Origin: Tubulanus polymorphus
Taxonomy: Eukaryota; Nemertea; Palaeonemertea; Tubulaniformes; Tubulanidae
Assembly (NCBI RefSeq): GCF_964204645.1
Contig: NC_134026.1
Span: 3,286,001-3,350,000 of the forward strand
Direction of reading: 5' to 3'
DNA: 64,000 nucleotides
Positions 11,201-25,082 of the stretch are shown in pieces. Within the stretch, counting starts at the first letter, position 1. Every line of letters begins with the position of its first letter. The position numbers and the translations under genes were made by a program. The notes beneath the pieces were generated by a model. That model was not told the origin of the DNA and searched no databases. It saw nothing but the letters and a program-made list of their open reading frames with translations.

Positions 11201-14200
11201 TTACAAGTATGTGTCTTAGTAGACAGGTTAACACTTTCACCTTTTAATCTCCTAACCTCCATTTGCTTGTGTTAAGGGTATATTATACTGCTAAACACCA
11301 AATTAGACCCAAGACCTTATTGTTATGTTATGAGTTAATTCCTTCAAATATGATGAACACTGGTCCTCAATTTGGGCGTCAAATTTTAGTTTTATTTTCA
11401 ATTATCTGAAATATCAATGATCTTGACAATGACAATGTGAGATATAATGTGATGTCTGGCAGTATTCCTGAAGATGAATATTGAAAACTGATTTCGCAGT
11501 TCGGTATCAATTAGATCGATCCTGTATATTCAGCCTTAAAAATGTGCTACGGATTTCGGATTCTAACCAATAGTTTATACCCCACACACAAACCATCTGT
11601 TGGGTTTATCAAAAAAAAAATTATACCGGACAAATGAAAATCCATTCACGATTGTGCGCCCTATATTTCCTCTTAGTAACGGAAACGTCGCACAATATTC
11701 CATAATTCAAACTTGGCGCCGAAAACAACTTTGTATCAATCTGTGTCATTGACCCTCTGCGCGACTCCCGGTTCTATTCTATTTGATTTTATCATTCTTT
11801 CGTTTGCAACTCGACCTATTGGTTTTGTGTTCGATTGAGTGCCACTGCATTTCTAAATTGGCTATAATAACGATATTTCAGGGGGGTCAGGTGTATTCTA
11901 AACCGATCGTGAAACAAGTGTTCGTGAACTTTTTTCTATCCGATCAGGTGCATGCATGTAATTCATGAAAAAAAGGCTTTCATTCTTCAGTTGTCGAGGT
12001 TTTTTCAATGAATGTCTAATCACGCAGTGTTATTCTATTGAAATTTTAGAAGTGCAACTTTAGGCAAAAAAATCCTCCTTCATCAGAATAGACTTGGTCT
12101 AAGTGTCCGAAAGAGGTAGAAATAATTGAGCTTTGTATATTCGCTTGAATGTTATTTAGTTGTTTATTTGCGTGCATTTGTTGTAATTCTTATTTAGTTT
12201 GATTATTTCATTTTCGCATGTTTTTAGTATGTTTTTAGTATAGTTAGCCTTGTATGTGATGATCTTTGTAGCATGCGTGTTCATTATTTCATGCCCGTTG
12301 TACTTTTATCATAAAGGAGTGGCTCGCTTCCAAACCAGCTTTCAATTCAAAGCATGGACTTTTCCCTGACAACAATTTTCAGTTAGAAATGTTGTATTTG
12401 TCACCCCTGTGATGTGTTTACAGATGCCTTGCCCGTTAGTGATAGCCTACCCACCCGTATTCAGACATGTTTGGGAAACTGCCATTGTCTTTGCCTAGAC
12501 ACTACCCAGCAGGATACTGGTTTATGAAATAGCACCATATGCCACACATATATAGGCTATTTGAAAATTTGATGTCTGTCAAAAATATTCATCATAATTG
12601 AAGATTTAGTAAACATCAGTCATCTTTGATTATAGATTATCTACTTCCCATTGTCCTAATCAGTAGATTATCACGGATTAGCCTAATCAGTATCAGCTAA
12701 TTGTCACTTGTCTGACTAGAGTTCCCAAACTGCATGTGGTTTGTCTGACTCTGGTTTAATGAGATTATAACTGAAACAATACTCATCAATTAAGCGGTCA
12801 GTTGTCAGCGTGTAGAAGTATGATTTTGTTTATTGAATCAAGTTGAGTTTGTTGGCAAAAATCAACAAAATATCCTTCCAACATTCTAAACTGTTTCTAG
12901 TTTTGTGCAATTTTTTTAAAAGCTATCCTCAATATTGCATGTTATCGCCATAGTTAATGGTTTGTTCTTTAAACTGTCGAATAACTTATTTTTAACGAGA
13001 TACAAGTATTTTGTGTTTTCTCTACTATTAATGGTTTATTCTTTCAACTCAAGTAATATAATGTTTTACAACTTCCCAATTAAAAAACAAGTTTCTAAAA
13101 TAAAGAACCTTTCAAATTTCTCTTGCAATTCTGTGGCAAATAGGATTAAAGCCAATGTGCAGCTATCTCTATTGTAAAGGTGTTGATGAGTCTATTGTAT
13201 ATATGACCATATATCAACCCCAATTAGATTCTTACACTTGACAATTAACAATTCTATGTATATGACAATTAGTCAGGACTGTGGAAAACATCCATGCAAT
13301 ACATAGAGGTCAGTTCGATTGTTTTCCTCAGAACAAGTGACAAACTCAGCGCTGAACACAGATCAGTACTTTGCCATGTTTCTACAACAACTGTTTTTAT
13401 GTTGATGAGAATTCATAACCAAGCTATCTGACACGATGTCCACTCAGTGATAGTATATATACGCGCATCTCTAGTTTGGATTACATTCAGTCTATGGATA
13501 GGTTTCAACCTGAACACTTAGAATATCCGACTATGTCCGAGTGTTATTGTAAAGTTCTGTGCTCCGTATTTAAACAAAACGTATCTTTAATCAGGTACTG
13601 GCGGTTTTGCGTTGAAAGTTGAAAGTATATTTTTGTTGCAATTTTTGAGACGAGTTTCTTAACGGATGTTTTCTATTCCAGTCGACCGAAACCGACAACT
13701 CTACTTAGGAAAATTCAATCGATGCCACAAAATGGGGTAAGTACATGAAATTTGAGTACATTTGATATCATACTTCATTTTAACTGAAGTATGAATAATT
13801 TCTTATCGCCGTATGATATCAATTTAATTTCTTCTTCTCTCTTACAGTTTTACAGTCCTCTATCATTATTTGAGGACGCTCAAAGGATGGGTACTGTGCC
13901 TCTTAGTCCTAAATTTCCGAGTCCTCATGCAAAGTACACTAGCGGTAGTTTTGTTTTCCACGATGAGAGCTCTCATGACAGCGGTCTCGGGGACAGTCAT
14001 TCCTGCAAGGTATCCATTCATTTTAGTTTTCTTCTACTATAGTTTTGTAAGGAATAGAAATGAATTTTAAGAATTTTAGGATTTCGTGGTTTCATTACTT
14101 GCTCTAAGAATGCTGATAATCATTTCTTGTTTTCTTTTTTTTCTGAAGGATGAAGATTTCCACTTTACAGCACCAGTTGGTATGCCCCCTCGTAGCAATA

Positions 14201-16651
14201 AGAAACATTTCAACGATGATACCTGTTCACCTTTCAGTTATTCACCTCTCAATAAAGAAAAACGTGGCAATCAGCTACCTCCAACTTGTCTCGTAAGTCC
14301 TCAAAGAAACCATATTTTAGTTCATGAATAAGAAGAAATGGATTCAGTATGTTTGCATTCCTCTTGCCTTGTGTTTTCACACACAGGTGCTCAAAATGAT
14401 AGAAATCTCAATAGGAAATTCTGAAATAAAACTTCCGTGTATACTGAACTTAATTTTGATCAGAGTTTTTTAATCCTTGAGAGACATATAGAAAAACCAT
14501 GATTAACCATCAACTTGAAATGAAGTTAGGATTGACTTGAAATAAGGTGAAAATGCATCTATGGTGTGTAATATGTTGAATATATGACCACGATTTGTGT
14601 TTCTATTTAATAGTTCTCGCCCGATGAGAAACCTCTGTGCGCTAGCCCGCAAATCATGAAGAAAAAGAGAATTCCGTTAAAAACGCTGATGTCATCGGAT
14701 TCGAACATCAGCGTCGACGAGGACGACGGCTTTCTAGAAATGATGGACGATATCGACGAAATGGACGACGTCAACAAAGTCTCCGGTTTAAAAGATCTCA
14801 TTAAAGCTCCGATTCTTTCGTCGACGTGTAGCTTCGCCGAGGCTAAGAAATCTCATGACAACAGAGAAAATATCTCCCCGCCTTGGAAGGTAATAAGTCT
14901 TTTCCGTTTGAATCGGATTCTGTTCGTGTTTGTCGGACTTGTTTCAACGTTTGACTTCATTCGTTACTTAATTGAACTGGTAATTTCTCTCATTTCAGAA
15001 ACGCGTTTTACCGCGTGGACTGTTCCGATCGCCGAGTGCTCCTCGCTTGAATTTGGAGCAGGCGTACGAAAGAGGGCGGCCATCTTTCAAACGTCCGGAC
15101 CCGCCGCGTGATGATCTCACTCCTGTGCTATCTAAACGTAGGAAAAGCGTACCAAATTTGACTGATGAAGCCGAAAGCAATATAAGTCCTCGAAGTGTAA
15201 GTATTTCTCGCGATATAGCAAATTTTCTGATGGAATATTAATTGAAGTTGTAATAAATGGTGAGATAAAAGCGTTCTGGTGCGGTTCATTCCATGTATGC
15301 GTAGTGTTATAGTTTTATGTTCTTTTATTTCTAGTTGGCTGCTAAAGTTGAACGGTGCAATACAGACAATGAACTCGTCATCAAATCAGCTCTAAGCAGA
15401 GGTAGGTTAAGTCCAAATCTTTTTGAAGATTTTACCAAATCGGCCGTACTGAAAACTGTATAAAATGTAATCCGATAGATGGTTCATAGATTTGTGAATT
15501 TGTGTTTGTTTTAGGTGCTATAGATTCGAACTTGATTGGTGATTGCAGTAGGGTAGGTATTCTCATAATTCTGCTGTGTTTGTCAGTTAGAGTCATAGTA
15601 AAAACTGCAAATTTTGAACTGATCAAAAACCATTTATTTGATGTTTGCATATTTCTTGTATTTTATAGGCTTACTGTCTTCCGCATGTACGTGGAAATCA
15701 TTCCGACTTGAAATACATCACACCAGACACAGTATGTATTTAACCATTGATCTGTGGGGAAAGAATGTTTACAAAAATTTCAGGTTCCTGAACCAATATT
15801 TTGTACTTTTACAGTTGGCTGATTTAGTTGATGGTAAATATGGTGATATTGTAGAGCAGTTTCACATAGCTGACTGTCGCTATCCATACGAGTTTAATGG
15901 TGGACATATCAAGGTAAGAAGACAATCAGACTTCTTTGATGTCTCCTGTTATGAACATTTCTCTTTCAAAATTTGTTGTCCTGAACCGTAAATTTTTTCC
16001 TATCTATTGAGATGACCTTTTCAAAACCTTTTCTTAATGTTTGAATTTTAGGGTGCTAAGAATTTATATTCTCGTGAGGATATCAAAAGAGAATACCTCG
16101 AAAATCGAAAAACAGTCACAGACAAAAACAAACGATTGGTCATCATATTCCACTGTGAATTTTCTTCGGAACGAGGACCAAAACTGTAAGCATATCAAGA
16201 GAGCTGTTTGTAACTTATGTTTAGGTTTTCCTAGGAATTTTTGATAGAATCCTCCCAACTACTTTCCATGATGGAAATTGTCTTCCCTTTGAAAGTATTT
16301 CTTTGGCCGTCTCAGAATTTTAGTATCCCAGTTATTCAGGAAATTTGAAGTTAGTGGAATTTTCAGTTGTGAGATTTTGTGTCAATTTTTAGATCGCGTT
16401 ATTTGAGAGGAGAAGATCGTACAGTGAACGCAGCTGACTACCCGGCGCTCTATTACCCGGAGATTTATCTCTTGGAAGGCGGATACAAGGCTTTCTACAA
16501 TCAGACTCATCTGCGCGACTTGTGCGAACCTCAAGCGTACACGCCGATGTTACACGAAGATTACACGCAGGATCTTAAGCATTTCCGCGCGAAATCGAAA
16601 TCGTGGAATGGCGAGAAGAGCAACCGATTTAAAACCGGTCGAAAATATTAA
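5284..16651 (+). CDS. CDC25: M-phase inducer phosphatase (CDC25), 14 exons, 617 aa
   Basis: Dual-specificity phosphatase that removes inhibitory Thr/Tyr phosphates from CDKs. Exons: 5284-5474, 6660-6781, 6909-6954, 13682-13736, 13848-14009, 14149-14292, 14614-14889, 14999-15196, 15335-15401, 15515-15552, 15669-15731, 15815-15913, 16052-16185, 16393-16651; all phases join. The C-terminal rhodanese-type catalytic domain (about 470-590) carries HCEFSSER, the CX5R loop with Cys522 and Arg528, followed by EGGYKAFY. The N-terminal regulatory region has a GLFRSPSAP segment (Ser345) equivalent to the Chk1/14-3-3 site of CDC25C, many SP/TP CDK sites, and DSGLGDS (182-188), which resembles a beta-TrCP degron. 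Intron 3 is 6.7 kb, far longer than the others. Invertebrates usually have one or two CDC25 genes, so no A/B/C letter is given. AATAAA hexamers occur at 17551 and 19155. Confidence 0.97.
6955..13681. other. CDC25 intron 3 (6.7 kb) with CpG-rich internal segment
   Basis: No exon of CDC25 or of another recognisable gene was found here. Two CpG-rich islands stand out against the AT-rich intron: about 7140-7600 and about 9180-9260. The first contains a strong donor (GTAAGT at 7209) and several short ATG frames, and could be an alternative promoter or first exon. The rest is AT-rich with no long open frame. Confidence 0.4.
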
Positions 16652-19600
16652 CGAAAGGAGAACATAGTCAATTACGATAAATGATAATAGCGTAGACAAA
16701 GAGAGGGACTTAGTTGCTATCGAAACGTTGAAATGTGCAAATTATTTTATTGTTACAAATGAAGTCTGTTACACAGGCTTTAATTGTTATCTTGTACAAA
16801 TCTATTAATATTATTATTGTGTACATAACGAATTATTAATATAATTTATTATTTATGGGTCGTTGTTTCGACCCGGCAGAAATATAAATTCATACGCCTT
16901 CATATTCTGAAAATCCTCAAAATCCTACCATATTTAGAACTATGTAACGTAATCGTAGATATGCTGTTATTGTTGGTTTTTTGTGCGATCGTGCTTAGAT
17001 TTCTCGTAGTTCGTTTGACATTGTCATAATTGTCTTAAGAATTTCTACCGAGTAATTCGCGTTCGCTGTCACGTTACGATAACAATCAAATTTAGTGTTT
17101 TTTCGCACATTTTTTGCGCTAATTCGGCTGAATTATCCCAAACATCTGAAATTGGAGTGCTATACGCAGTTGTTTGTCAGAAGAACTTTTCCGTGCTGTT
17201 AAAAAGCCGAATTAGTGAAAAATTATATAGAATTTGAACATATTTACGATTACATTTCATGTTTTTACCTCCATCATCAGCTGACTATATTCAATCAGAT
17301 CAAAAACTTGTCTCAGTCATGAACAGTATTTCCGTGTTAGGGTTATCCATTTATTAACAGGCACAATGGGAAGTATTTGAAATATTCTTTTCATGCTGAT
17401 AAATGGATGACTCTTGATTTTATTAGTTTTTAGGAGCAGATGGCTATTTGATCTCGAGGTTGATGTGAATCATTGATTGTTAGATTTTAGGTAGATTTAA
17501 GTTGGTGATTTCAAAGCTTTTTTAAACGTATAGAAACTAGGTAATTGATGAATAAAAAGAAGACCGTTTTGTCACATTGACAATGTTATGTGAGAATATT
17601 TTATAGAACAAAGGTTTCCATCTTATACGTAGCCGGTATATGAAGTATGAATTATGAGTTTTACGTACTAGAAGAAATGTACGTGTGTATTATACCAATT
17701 CAATATATGTAAAGTAGGTTTCGGTTAGGTTAGTATCATTATTCTTGTGAGAATGATTTTCCTTTGAAAAGTTTCTCAAATTAATTCGTTGAATTGAGTA
17801 GTCTTGTACATTTTAATCAAGAAATGCTGCATTTGCTTTGAAAAGATTTGAACTGAAGGAGAATTATTGTTTCCAGTTTATCGTCATAATAATATAGGAA
17901 TTTTCTAGTGTACATTTGGTGTATACTAAATTATTAATATCTTTGAACGCACTTAATTTATATAGTTAAAAAATGTTGAAAAAAAAATATTTAAAAAAGA
18001 TGTTGAACTTACCATATTTGAGTTCAAGGCGCTGAAGCCCTAGTCAAGTCAGAATAGATTGATATATCCTCAAAAAGGTGGTTAGGATGCCTTGCGAGCT
18101 GCCAAATAAGAGATTCACGCATTTATTAATTACAATATGTAGATGTTAGGATGTAGGTTAATTTATTTTTTGAAGGAATTAACGGCTTGGAAAGTATAAA
18201 AGTACGAAATAAGTAAACCTCAAGCATGAAAATATTTATAAAGAAGTAGTTATGTGTGGTAAGTGTGGAAATATTGCTGCGTGATTTTTTTTGTATTTAC
18301 TTTGAGTGTGAATTTTTGAAATGTAGTCTGTAAAATAGGGTTTGAATATAGTGTATGTATTGTATTAGGTAATTAGTATTTATCAACGTGTGTAACCTTG
18401 GCGTCCGTGGATCAAGCTTCACACACGCAATCAAATCGATGACAGGACTTCTTGTTTTGTGAAACTGATCCTCGATCCATGCGTTCACGAATTATTTGAT
18501 TCAGAATATTTTTCGGATCGTCTTATATCTTAAGGTCCACGAGGATTTTCTGAATGTATTTGTAATTTTTTATGCATTTTGTGTTTTCAACTATATATTT
18601 GCATGAATGATAGAAGCTCACAATTTAAGTAGCATTAGGTTTTTACTGTATCTTAGTTACAGAACGGTAATTGAGTACTACACACAGACATTCGATTACA
18701 TTTTTTGATAAGTGAAGAGTTTTTTCTATAAAAAGAAACTAGAACAAACGACGATAATAACAATTTTAGGTTTTTATTTAGGAGAAGGATTTATAAGCAT
18801 TAAAAGCATGTTGGAAAGTCAGTTATACTGGGCGTATTGTATCTAGCGAGTCCCCCAGTGAAATTCTGCAGTGGTTTGGTATAATTCAGTATGGTACATG
18901 ATTTTATCGAGAAATCTACGAATATTTTATTCTCAGGGACTTGATATAAGATATTTGTTTCATTTTGTATGTAATTAGTATTACTTCTTATGGTATTGTT
19001 TACTAGGAATAACGGTGGTAAGATCTGTAAAGTTCGGTTTTAATAATTTGATTTTCATCAATTTTAATATCAAATAGTACTTCTTCGTCCTAATTCAGGA
19101 GCGATTTTAACTATCATTGTCATCACTTCATTCATGATATATTTATTTATCTGAAATAAATCGAAAACTATCTGCAATATAAGTGTGTCTAGTTCATTGT
19201 GACTGTTTTACCTACAAGCATGTGTTCATTTGGATCTTTAATTTTCATCCCTAACCAAAGTTTTTGGTATGATGAAGAGAGTGCATATTATTGCTACTAT
19301 TAGAATATGGAGAGATAAGGCGACACTAATTCACTATTTCAACTACCTGGCCTCAGCAGCATTGTCATCTCAGAAGTCCGGATATTAGTTGCAAGATGGT
19401 CAGCACCTCTTAAATGATGTCCCAGCTCCACTGTCGATACAAGTGAAAACAAATGATCCTCACAATCTCTGATTGCTGATCTCTCTTCGAGAAAGTGATC
19501 AAGTTGTCTAAAACCTCAAAGCAGAATTAAAAACCCTCAAAAATGATTACCTTTTATAGTATAAAATAGCAGTTTTATTATCGGATGGATCAATTTGTAT

Positions 19601-20926
19601 AAGTTGTTGGAATGTGAATGTAATACATATTACGATACAATATAAAACGTATGCAAATTCCAGATTTGTATACATAATTTGATGAATACTGGAAGTGACA
19701 GTTACCTCCGTGTTGTTAACTGAAAAAAGAGAATAACATTGGATGGATTTGAGATATCACTAGTGCCTGTTAACGCACTAAATTTTGGAAGCAATTGCAA
19801 TGAAAAACGACGATGATATTACAAGTTTTTTTAATGATATGTTAACAACATGATCATCGTATTGAGATTGATGACAGACGCAAAAAGAATTTCTCACATA
19901 TTTTATCCAATACATATTACATACAGACATCGATCTACTTTTTTTACATGTATACCAGGGTAACACATTTCTGCATAATCCTCTCAAAAACATATGCTGA
20001 TTTATCCCAGTGGCAAATTTACCAGCTTTCCCCTAAAAAATGACACAAACTGTTTACCATAAATAGCAACATTTCATAAATGCTCGAATGATTTATTGCC
20101 ACACCCCACAACATTGGGCATATGTTGGTTGATTCCTTTTGAGATTTCGTAAATAAAGTTAAGAATGAGAAGGAAATGACTACTCTTCTTAACAGTAACA
20201 GACAAAACTGATCCAAATTACAGCCCATTATCCTTAACAATATTCTTTTGATTTTCACCACAAAATTTAGTGAATCTTCCATAGTGATGTATCAGATGGC
20301 CTATTCCCCAAAATTAAATTGACACCACTCCTTAAGATGATCCAAATATCTAATAAAGTGGTTGAATATAGTGTAGGTGCAAAACTACTCTAAATGAAAC
20401 ATACTAGGCCTACATATATTCATAAAAGGTTTGTGACATAAGAACATTCCATTGTTTTCATTAATACATCACAGTACAAAATTGTATGTACACCTCTCAA
20501 CAAGAGTTAGAACAAATAATAAGACAATACAAAAACATATGAGAGAAATGCATAAAAGCACAATAAAACTATCGCTTAAAACTTTGATGGCATAGTGAAG
20601 TATTTGTTTTAAAAATTTTCAGTCGTGAATTGCCACATGATTGACCCGAAATATTTCAATTTTGTCGCCTTGATATTAACAATAACCGTTAAATATATAC
20701 CGGTACGCGTTACAATTCAGCTATACAACTAATCACACAAATAGATACAAAAATAACTCCGCGTTGGGAGAAATTTATCAATATTAGAAAAGTTTGATTT
20801 CGTCCAATTTCGAAAATGATATCGGGAAGAAGGTTTCGTTTGATAAGCGATATAGGTCACAACCACGTTTAAACAGCAGTTGTTTGATTTTTCACATATA
20901 ATACCGTTTATTCAATTTAAACCCCA
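16652..20926. other. Tail-to-tail spacer between CDC25 and clarin
   Basis: AT-rich 4.3 kb holding the probable long 3'UTR of CDC25 (plus-strand AATAAA at 17551 and 19155) and the downstream flank of clarin on the minus strand. Only short, non-conserved-looking frames are present. No RNA gene or repeat was recognised. Confidence 0.4.
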
Positions 20927-23900
20927 TCAATACATCATGACACCGTCCATCGGAGCTTTATTCATCGACGAATTATACTTGATCGGTCGCAGACGCGTTC
21001 CGGACGCGTAAACAAATCCGAGATTCAGGAAAAAACACGGAATCGAACAAACCATAAACCAGAACGAATAGCTCAAATACGTTCGATCGGTGGATACCCA
21101 GTAGTTGTCTTTCTCTGCCTGCGTCAACACGTTCACTTTGATGTACTTCTCGTTCATCACGACGAACAGGATTACCGATATCAAACTGCAAATACCTGAA
21201 AATAGAAATATCGATAAGTGAAAATCCGACCACAGATTCACAGGTTTCTTTATCAGGTTGGCCACTTTCCACCCATTTAAAAAACCCCTGATTTTTCCAC
21301 GTGATAACGAGTGAATCAAAGAAATTTCTAAGTTTAAAATGTTACAATTCATTCATGTTTCATTGAAAAGCATCATCCAAATTCCCTGATTTCTCCAGGT
21401 TTTTGTAAAATTTGTCAAATTCCCTGAGTCTTCAGGTGGAAAATGCACAACATCTTTTTTCATATTACTATGGGCATGGAAGCATAAATGGCCGCGCTAA
21501 CGGCAAAATTGAAAATAATTGTCATTAATTGAGTTCAGTAATTGACAAAGATTGATCAACTACAAAAACTAAATAATTCTTAGCATAAACAAGGTGTTAG
21601 GGTGTAGATATCTAGCTGATATAGTATTAGGTTATTGATCATTTGATCCGAGTACTATGAGTTCCTAAACGCCTATAGCTATCCCAGAGGGTGGTAGTAA
21701 TCAAGCCTAATTCCTATCAAATCTGTGAGACTTATATGGTATCGTAATTAGTCATATGTTTCAAATCATGGAAATTTGTCATAGTTTATATCTAGATTGG
21801 AATAGTATTACGATACTATGTTTATATGAATTGGATTGTGAGCATTCTAGCAAACTATCACAAAATGCTGACAATTTGCAAATGTCAAGACCGTTCATTT
21901 ACGTATAAAATCTATTTTTGTATGATTCTGGGTAAATGTCTAGAACGCTCACTGGTCCGCCCACATATCAGTTAGATATTGTCATTGTTTGATAATGACA
22001 GATGCCGATAACTCTTACGCCCGACATAATTTCACTGTTTCCATGTGCATATCTTCAAAATATACACATCATCAGGTGGAATTTGTCAATTATGAACAGG
22101 TGCACATGAATATTATACCCTCTCATCAGGTAGAAACATTTCCATTCACTTTCCTTAAGTAGTTTACAACAGTCGAGGTTTAGTTTTATTGTGAACACAT
22201 TGCATCAAGAATTGATCACTTGAGAAACTTAATGGCTTTTCCATCATGCCTATTAAAAACTGTCAAGTCTGCAGTCTGTAGTCATGAATTTCAAATAGAA
22301 AAAAATCTACTTTCACATGTTTGACAACGACGATTTCCATTCAAAGGTTGCGCACGTTGAAGTACAATAGATGCCTATATGCATATACATAAGAAATCAA
22401 TACGGTTCACTATTATCATTACTCAGTAACGTGGCAACTCTTACCTGCCAGTGTATTCCAGATATAGAGCCCCATCGGTCCCGTAATCGTTTCAATCGGT
22501 CTCGTATTGAGATTCAATATGGTAAATGCCATTACTACGATCGCCCAGGCTATTGCGAGGGCCGCGAATATCAGCGTCGATACCCATAGTCCGAAATCGA
22601 ACAAGCCGAACTCTTGGATGCCCTCAGCAACTGAAATTAATTAAACGAGAGTATTGATTATTACGAATGATTGGGTAGCATTTCACAGTGCTGCGTTATA
22701 ATTATGTTATACATATATATTATTCATGTAGTTCTTTTGATATTTGATAGCGAAACACGCAATGAAAAATATGTTTCCAATACTGTGAAAACTCTTTGAC
22801 GAGGTTGTCTGGGATTAGGTGTACATTTTGCATATAGGATGGATCCATGACCAATTTTAACCTAAGGTTTACATGCCATGCTTCAATCTTTTTCAACTTA
22901 GTTTCAAATTGTTTGAATGAAGGATGTTGCAAGGAATCCAGGTAACAACGCCAGAGGAAATAACGCCATAATTTTACCTCTGGCATTTTACCTGTGGAAT
23001 GTTTTTACGTCTGACATCATCACCGCTTAACCCTTCCAGGTGCTGCGTTCACCAATGTATTATTTTCGCTGATATTGGGTAAATCTGGCCACACCTTTTA
23101 TAAATGAGCTTTTTACTGCAGATTTCTATTCACTTAGTCATCAATTAGTTCCAAGCCAAATCTAGCAATCACATATTATTCTACCACAATTCCCAGCCAG
23201 GTAGTCAATCAAAAAGGGCTGAAATTCCGTTTATTCATTTTTTTAAAATTTTCTACCTGACTGCGAAGGACTAGTCGATGCGTGAATATAGTGAATTATT
23301 AATGGTAAAACAATAATTACGAATGTGGTAAATATACCGTAGGCGCGGGCCAAAAAAATAATCAATACCCATTTAAAATAGGCCTGCAACACACATTTAC
23401 AGATCTGCAGTATTAATCATATGAATACGATGCAGCTGTGGTGCTTTGTTTACCATAATCATTTAAAGGTTCAAAGCTGAATTGGATTGGTTCTGTTACA
23501 CAATAATCGGATTAATGATGATCAGGTTTAATCCCATTCCAGATGAACCTAGGGCTAAAAATGATACCTTGAGAAATATGAACACAGAAATATGTTGATG
23601 TGTATAAGATAAAACTGTGACCAATTCAGGGACTAGAATCTAAAACGTAGAAGCCATTTCCACCACTTGCGGACTAGAATGATTACCATAATAAATAGGG
23701 AGTATTGGATTAAATGTAACACATGATATGAGAATTTGATCCTATATATTGATATCCAGCAACTTCCATGATTAATTACTAAATGGGTGGATCATCAGTT
23801 TTTAGATCAACAATCAGATTTTTACATCCTCCTTTTAAACATGTTCAAAAGCATAAACGCTACCATATGTTAGGTATCAACGGGCTGTGAAATAACAGGA

Positions 23901-24561
23901 GAGTTCTAATATTCTGTTGCAACTGAATGGAATTCAATGCGAAGTGAGGTGATATATTGTGAACTCATGCAAAATTCATTAAAAGAATACAACATTATAT
24001 TGTGAAGCACCTGTCGAGTTTTCATAAGTCGCGATTCTGTCTTGAATTTCAGCGACTCGTAACTGGTCGGTTGTCTTTGTGCTAAGACCACAAACATTTT
24101 CAACCCGCAAACACGCAGCTGTTCGAATTGAGTAAGAAGAATTATTCTTATAAGAATGAAAGCGTAATAAGTGACCGCTCTTAAGTGTATCGGGTCACCT
24201 GTACTTTTAAATGAAAGGCGGCTCAAGTCGGGCTTTCACACGGCAGGAGAGCGCCAGTAACCCTTACTTAGATCTCAGGTCTATACTTACTCCACATTTC
24301 TTTCTCTCTTCCCTCCGATCCGAAGCCGTAGTTCAACTGTTTTTTGCCGTAAAACAACCCGAAATGCATCGTGCCTTGAAATTTATCTTTGTCGTATTTT
24401 CCCGAGACTTTCACCGCCTCTAATTTGATGGTTTCGTTGATGTTACGGTACGGGTAAGCCTCGATCCAGAAGGTCGTCGCCAGCGCCGCGATTATCAACC
24501 CAGCGGCTAACACGGCGATTACGAATACGATGAAAATACAGCATCTTTTTCGTTTGTCCAT
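20927..24561 (-). CDS. CLRN: Clarin family four-span membrane protein, 3 exons, 241 aa
   Basis: Clarins are small tetraspan membrane proteins; clarin-1 organises hair-bundle and synaptic structures in vertebrate sensory cells (Usher syndrome 3). Exons: 24561-24291, 22630-22445, 21195-20927. Evidence: a short basic N-terminus (MDKRKRCC) then four hydrophobic segments (about residues 8-33, 100-125, 150-170, 200-220). The extracellular loop has FQGTMHFGLFYG, matching FMGEMQYGLFHG of clarin-1, and a sequon NET at Asn42. PIETITGPMGLYIW matches PFETLHGPLGLYLL of clarin-1. Length is close to vertebrate clarins (about 230). The chosen start is the first ATG; no upstream ATG extends this frame. An AATAAA (minus) lies only 15 bases past the stop, at 20912-20907, so the 3'UTR may be very short. 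It is divergent from BRD8. The copy cannot be assigned to CLRN1, 2 or 3. Confidence 0.9.
21254..21440. repeat. TGGCCACCCTG-family MITE-like element, copy 2
   Basis: Lies in clarin intron 2. It begins CAGGTTGGCCACTTTCC and contains the same CCCTGATTTTTCC and AAATTCCCTGAG phrases as the element at 1611-1827, but the right terminus is degraded (ends near TCTTCAGGTGGA). Confidence 0.6.
22631..24290. other. Clarin intron 1
   Basis: A 1.66-kb intron. No additional coding exon was recognised on either strand; sequence is AT-rich with short spurious frames. Confidence 0.4.
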
Positions 24562-25082
24562 GTCGATACCGATGGTATAATGGGCTTGGTACAACCAACA
24601 AAAGTTGAAAAATCTGGATGGAAAAGCAACTACTCACTCCCCTCAGCACAGCAGTCAATCAAAGCAGACTCCGAATCCGATCCAGTGAAAATCAAAATCT
24701 TAAATCTTTCCCATACGAAAAACAATTGCACAGAAATCCTAAGACACCAGGAATTACGAAGTGCATAGTTCTAAGATGAATTTGGGTGAAATTCGAGTTA
24801 ATTTTCGATGAAATCCGCGATGAATTCAACTTTCCATGACTTTCCTCCCTGTTGTTTACAGCACCTGTCAAGTTGAGGTGTACCGACGATTGATGTAATT
24901 ATCGAAAAAAGGAGTTACACTAAATTGTCTAAAATGTAGCTATAAGTAGAGTTCATTCATGATAAATCGAAGATAATAACTGGATTAATTTTCTTATCAA
25001 TATCCGGTTGCATATGTTAGGTTTGATGGACAAATCATATCTAAAAACCTAATATTTTCGCAACAGGACAAAGGTGGCCAAG
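24562..25082. promoter_or_regulatory. Compact divergent promoter, clarin / BRD8
   Basis: Only 521 bases separate the ATG codons of clarin (minus) and BRD8 (plus), so both core promoters must lie here. No TATA box was identified with confidence. The BRD8 start context is AAGATGG, inside GGCCAAGATGGCGGC, which resembles a YY1-type CAAGATGGCGGC element common at housekeeping starts. Confidence 0.45.

Noticed and set aside
20927-21352. Longer reading of the last clarin exon
   Set aside because: The extra N-terminal part reads through the intron and the MITE-like repeat; an acceptor at 21196 gives the clarin-consistent join.
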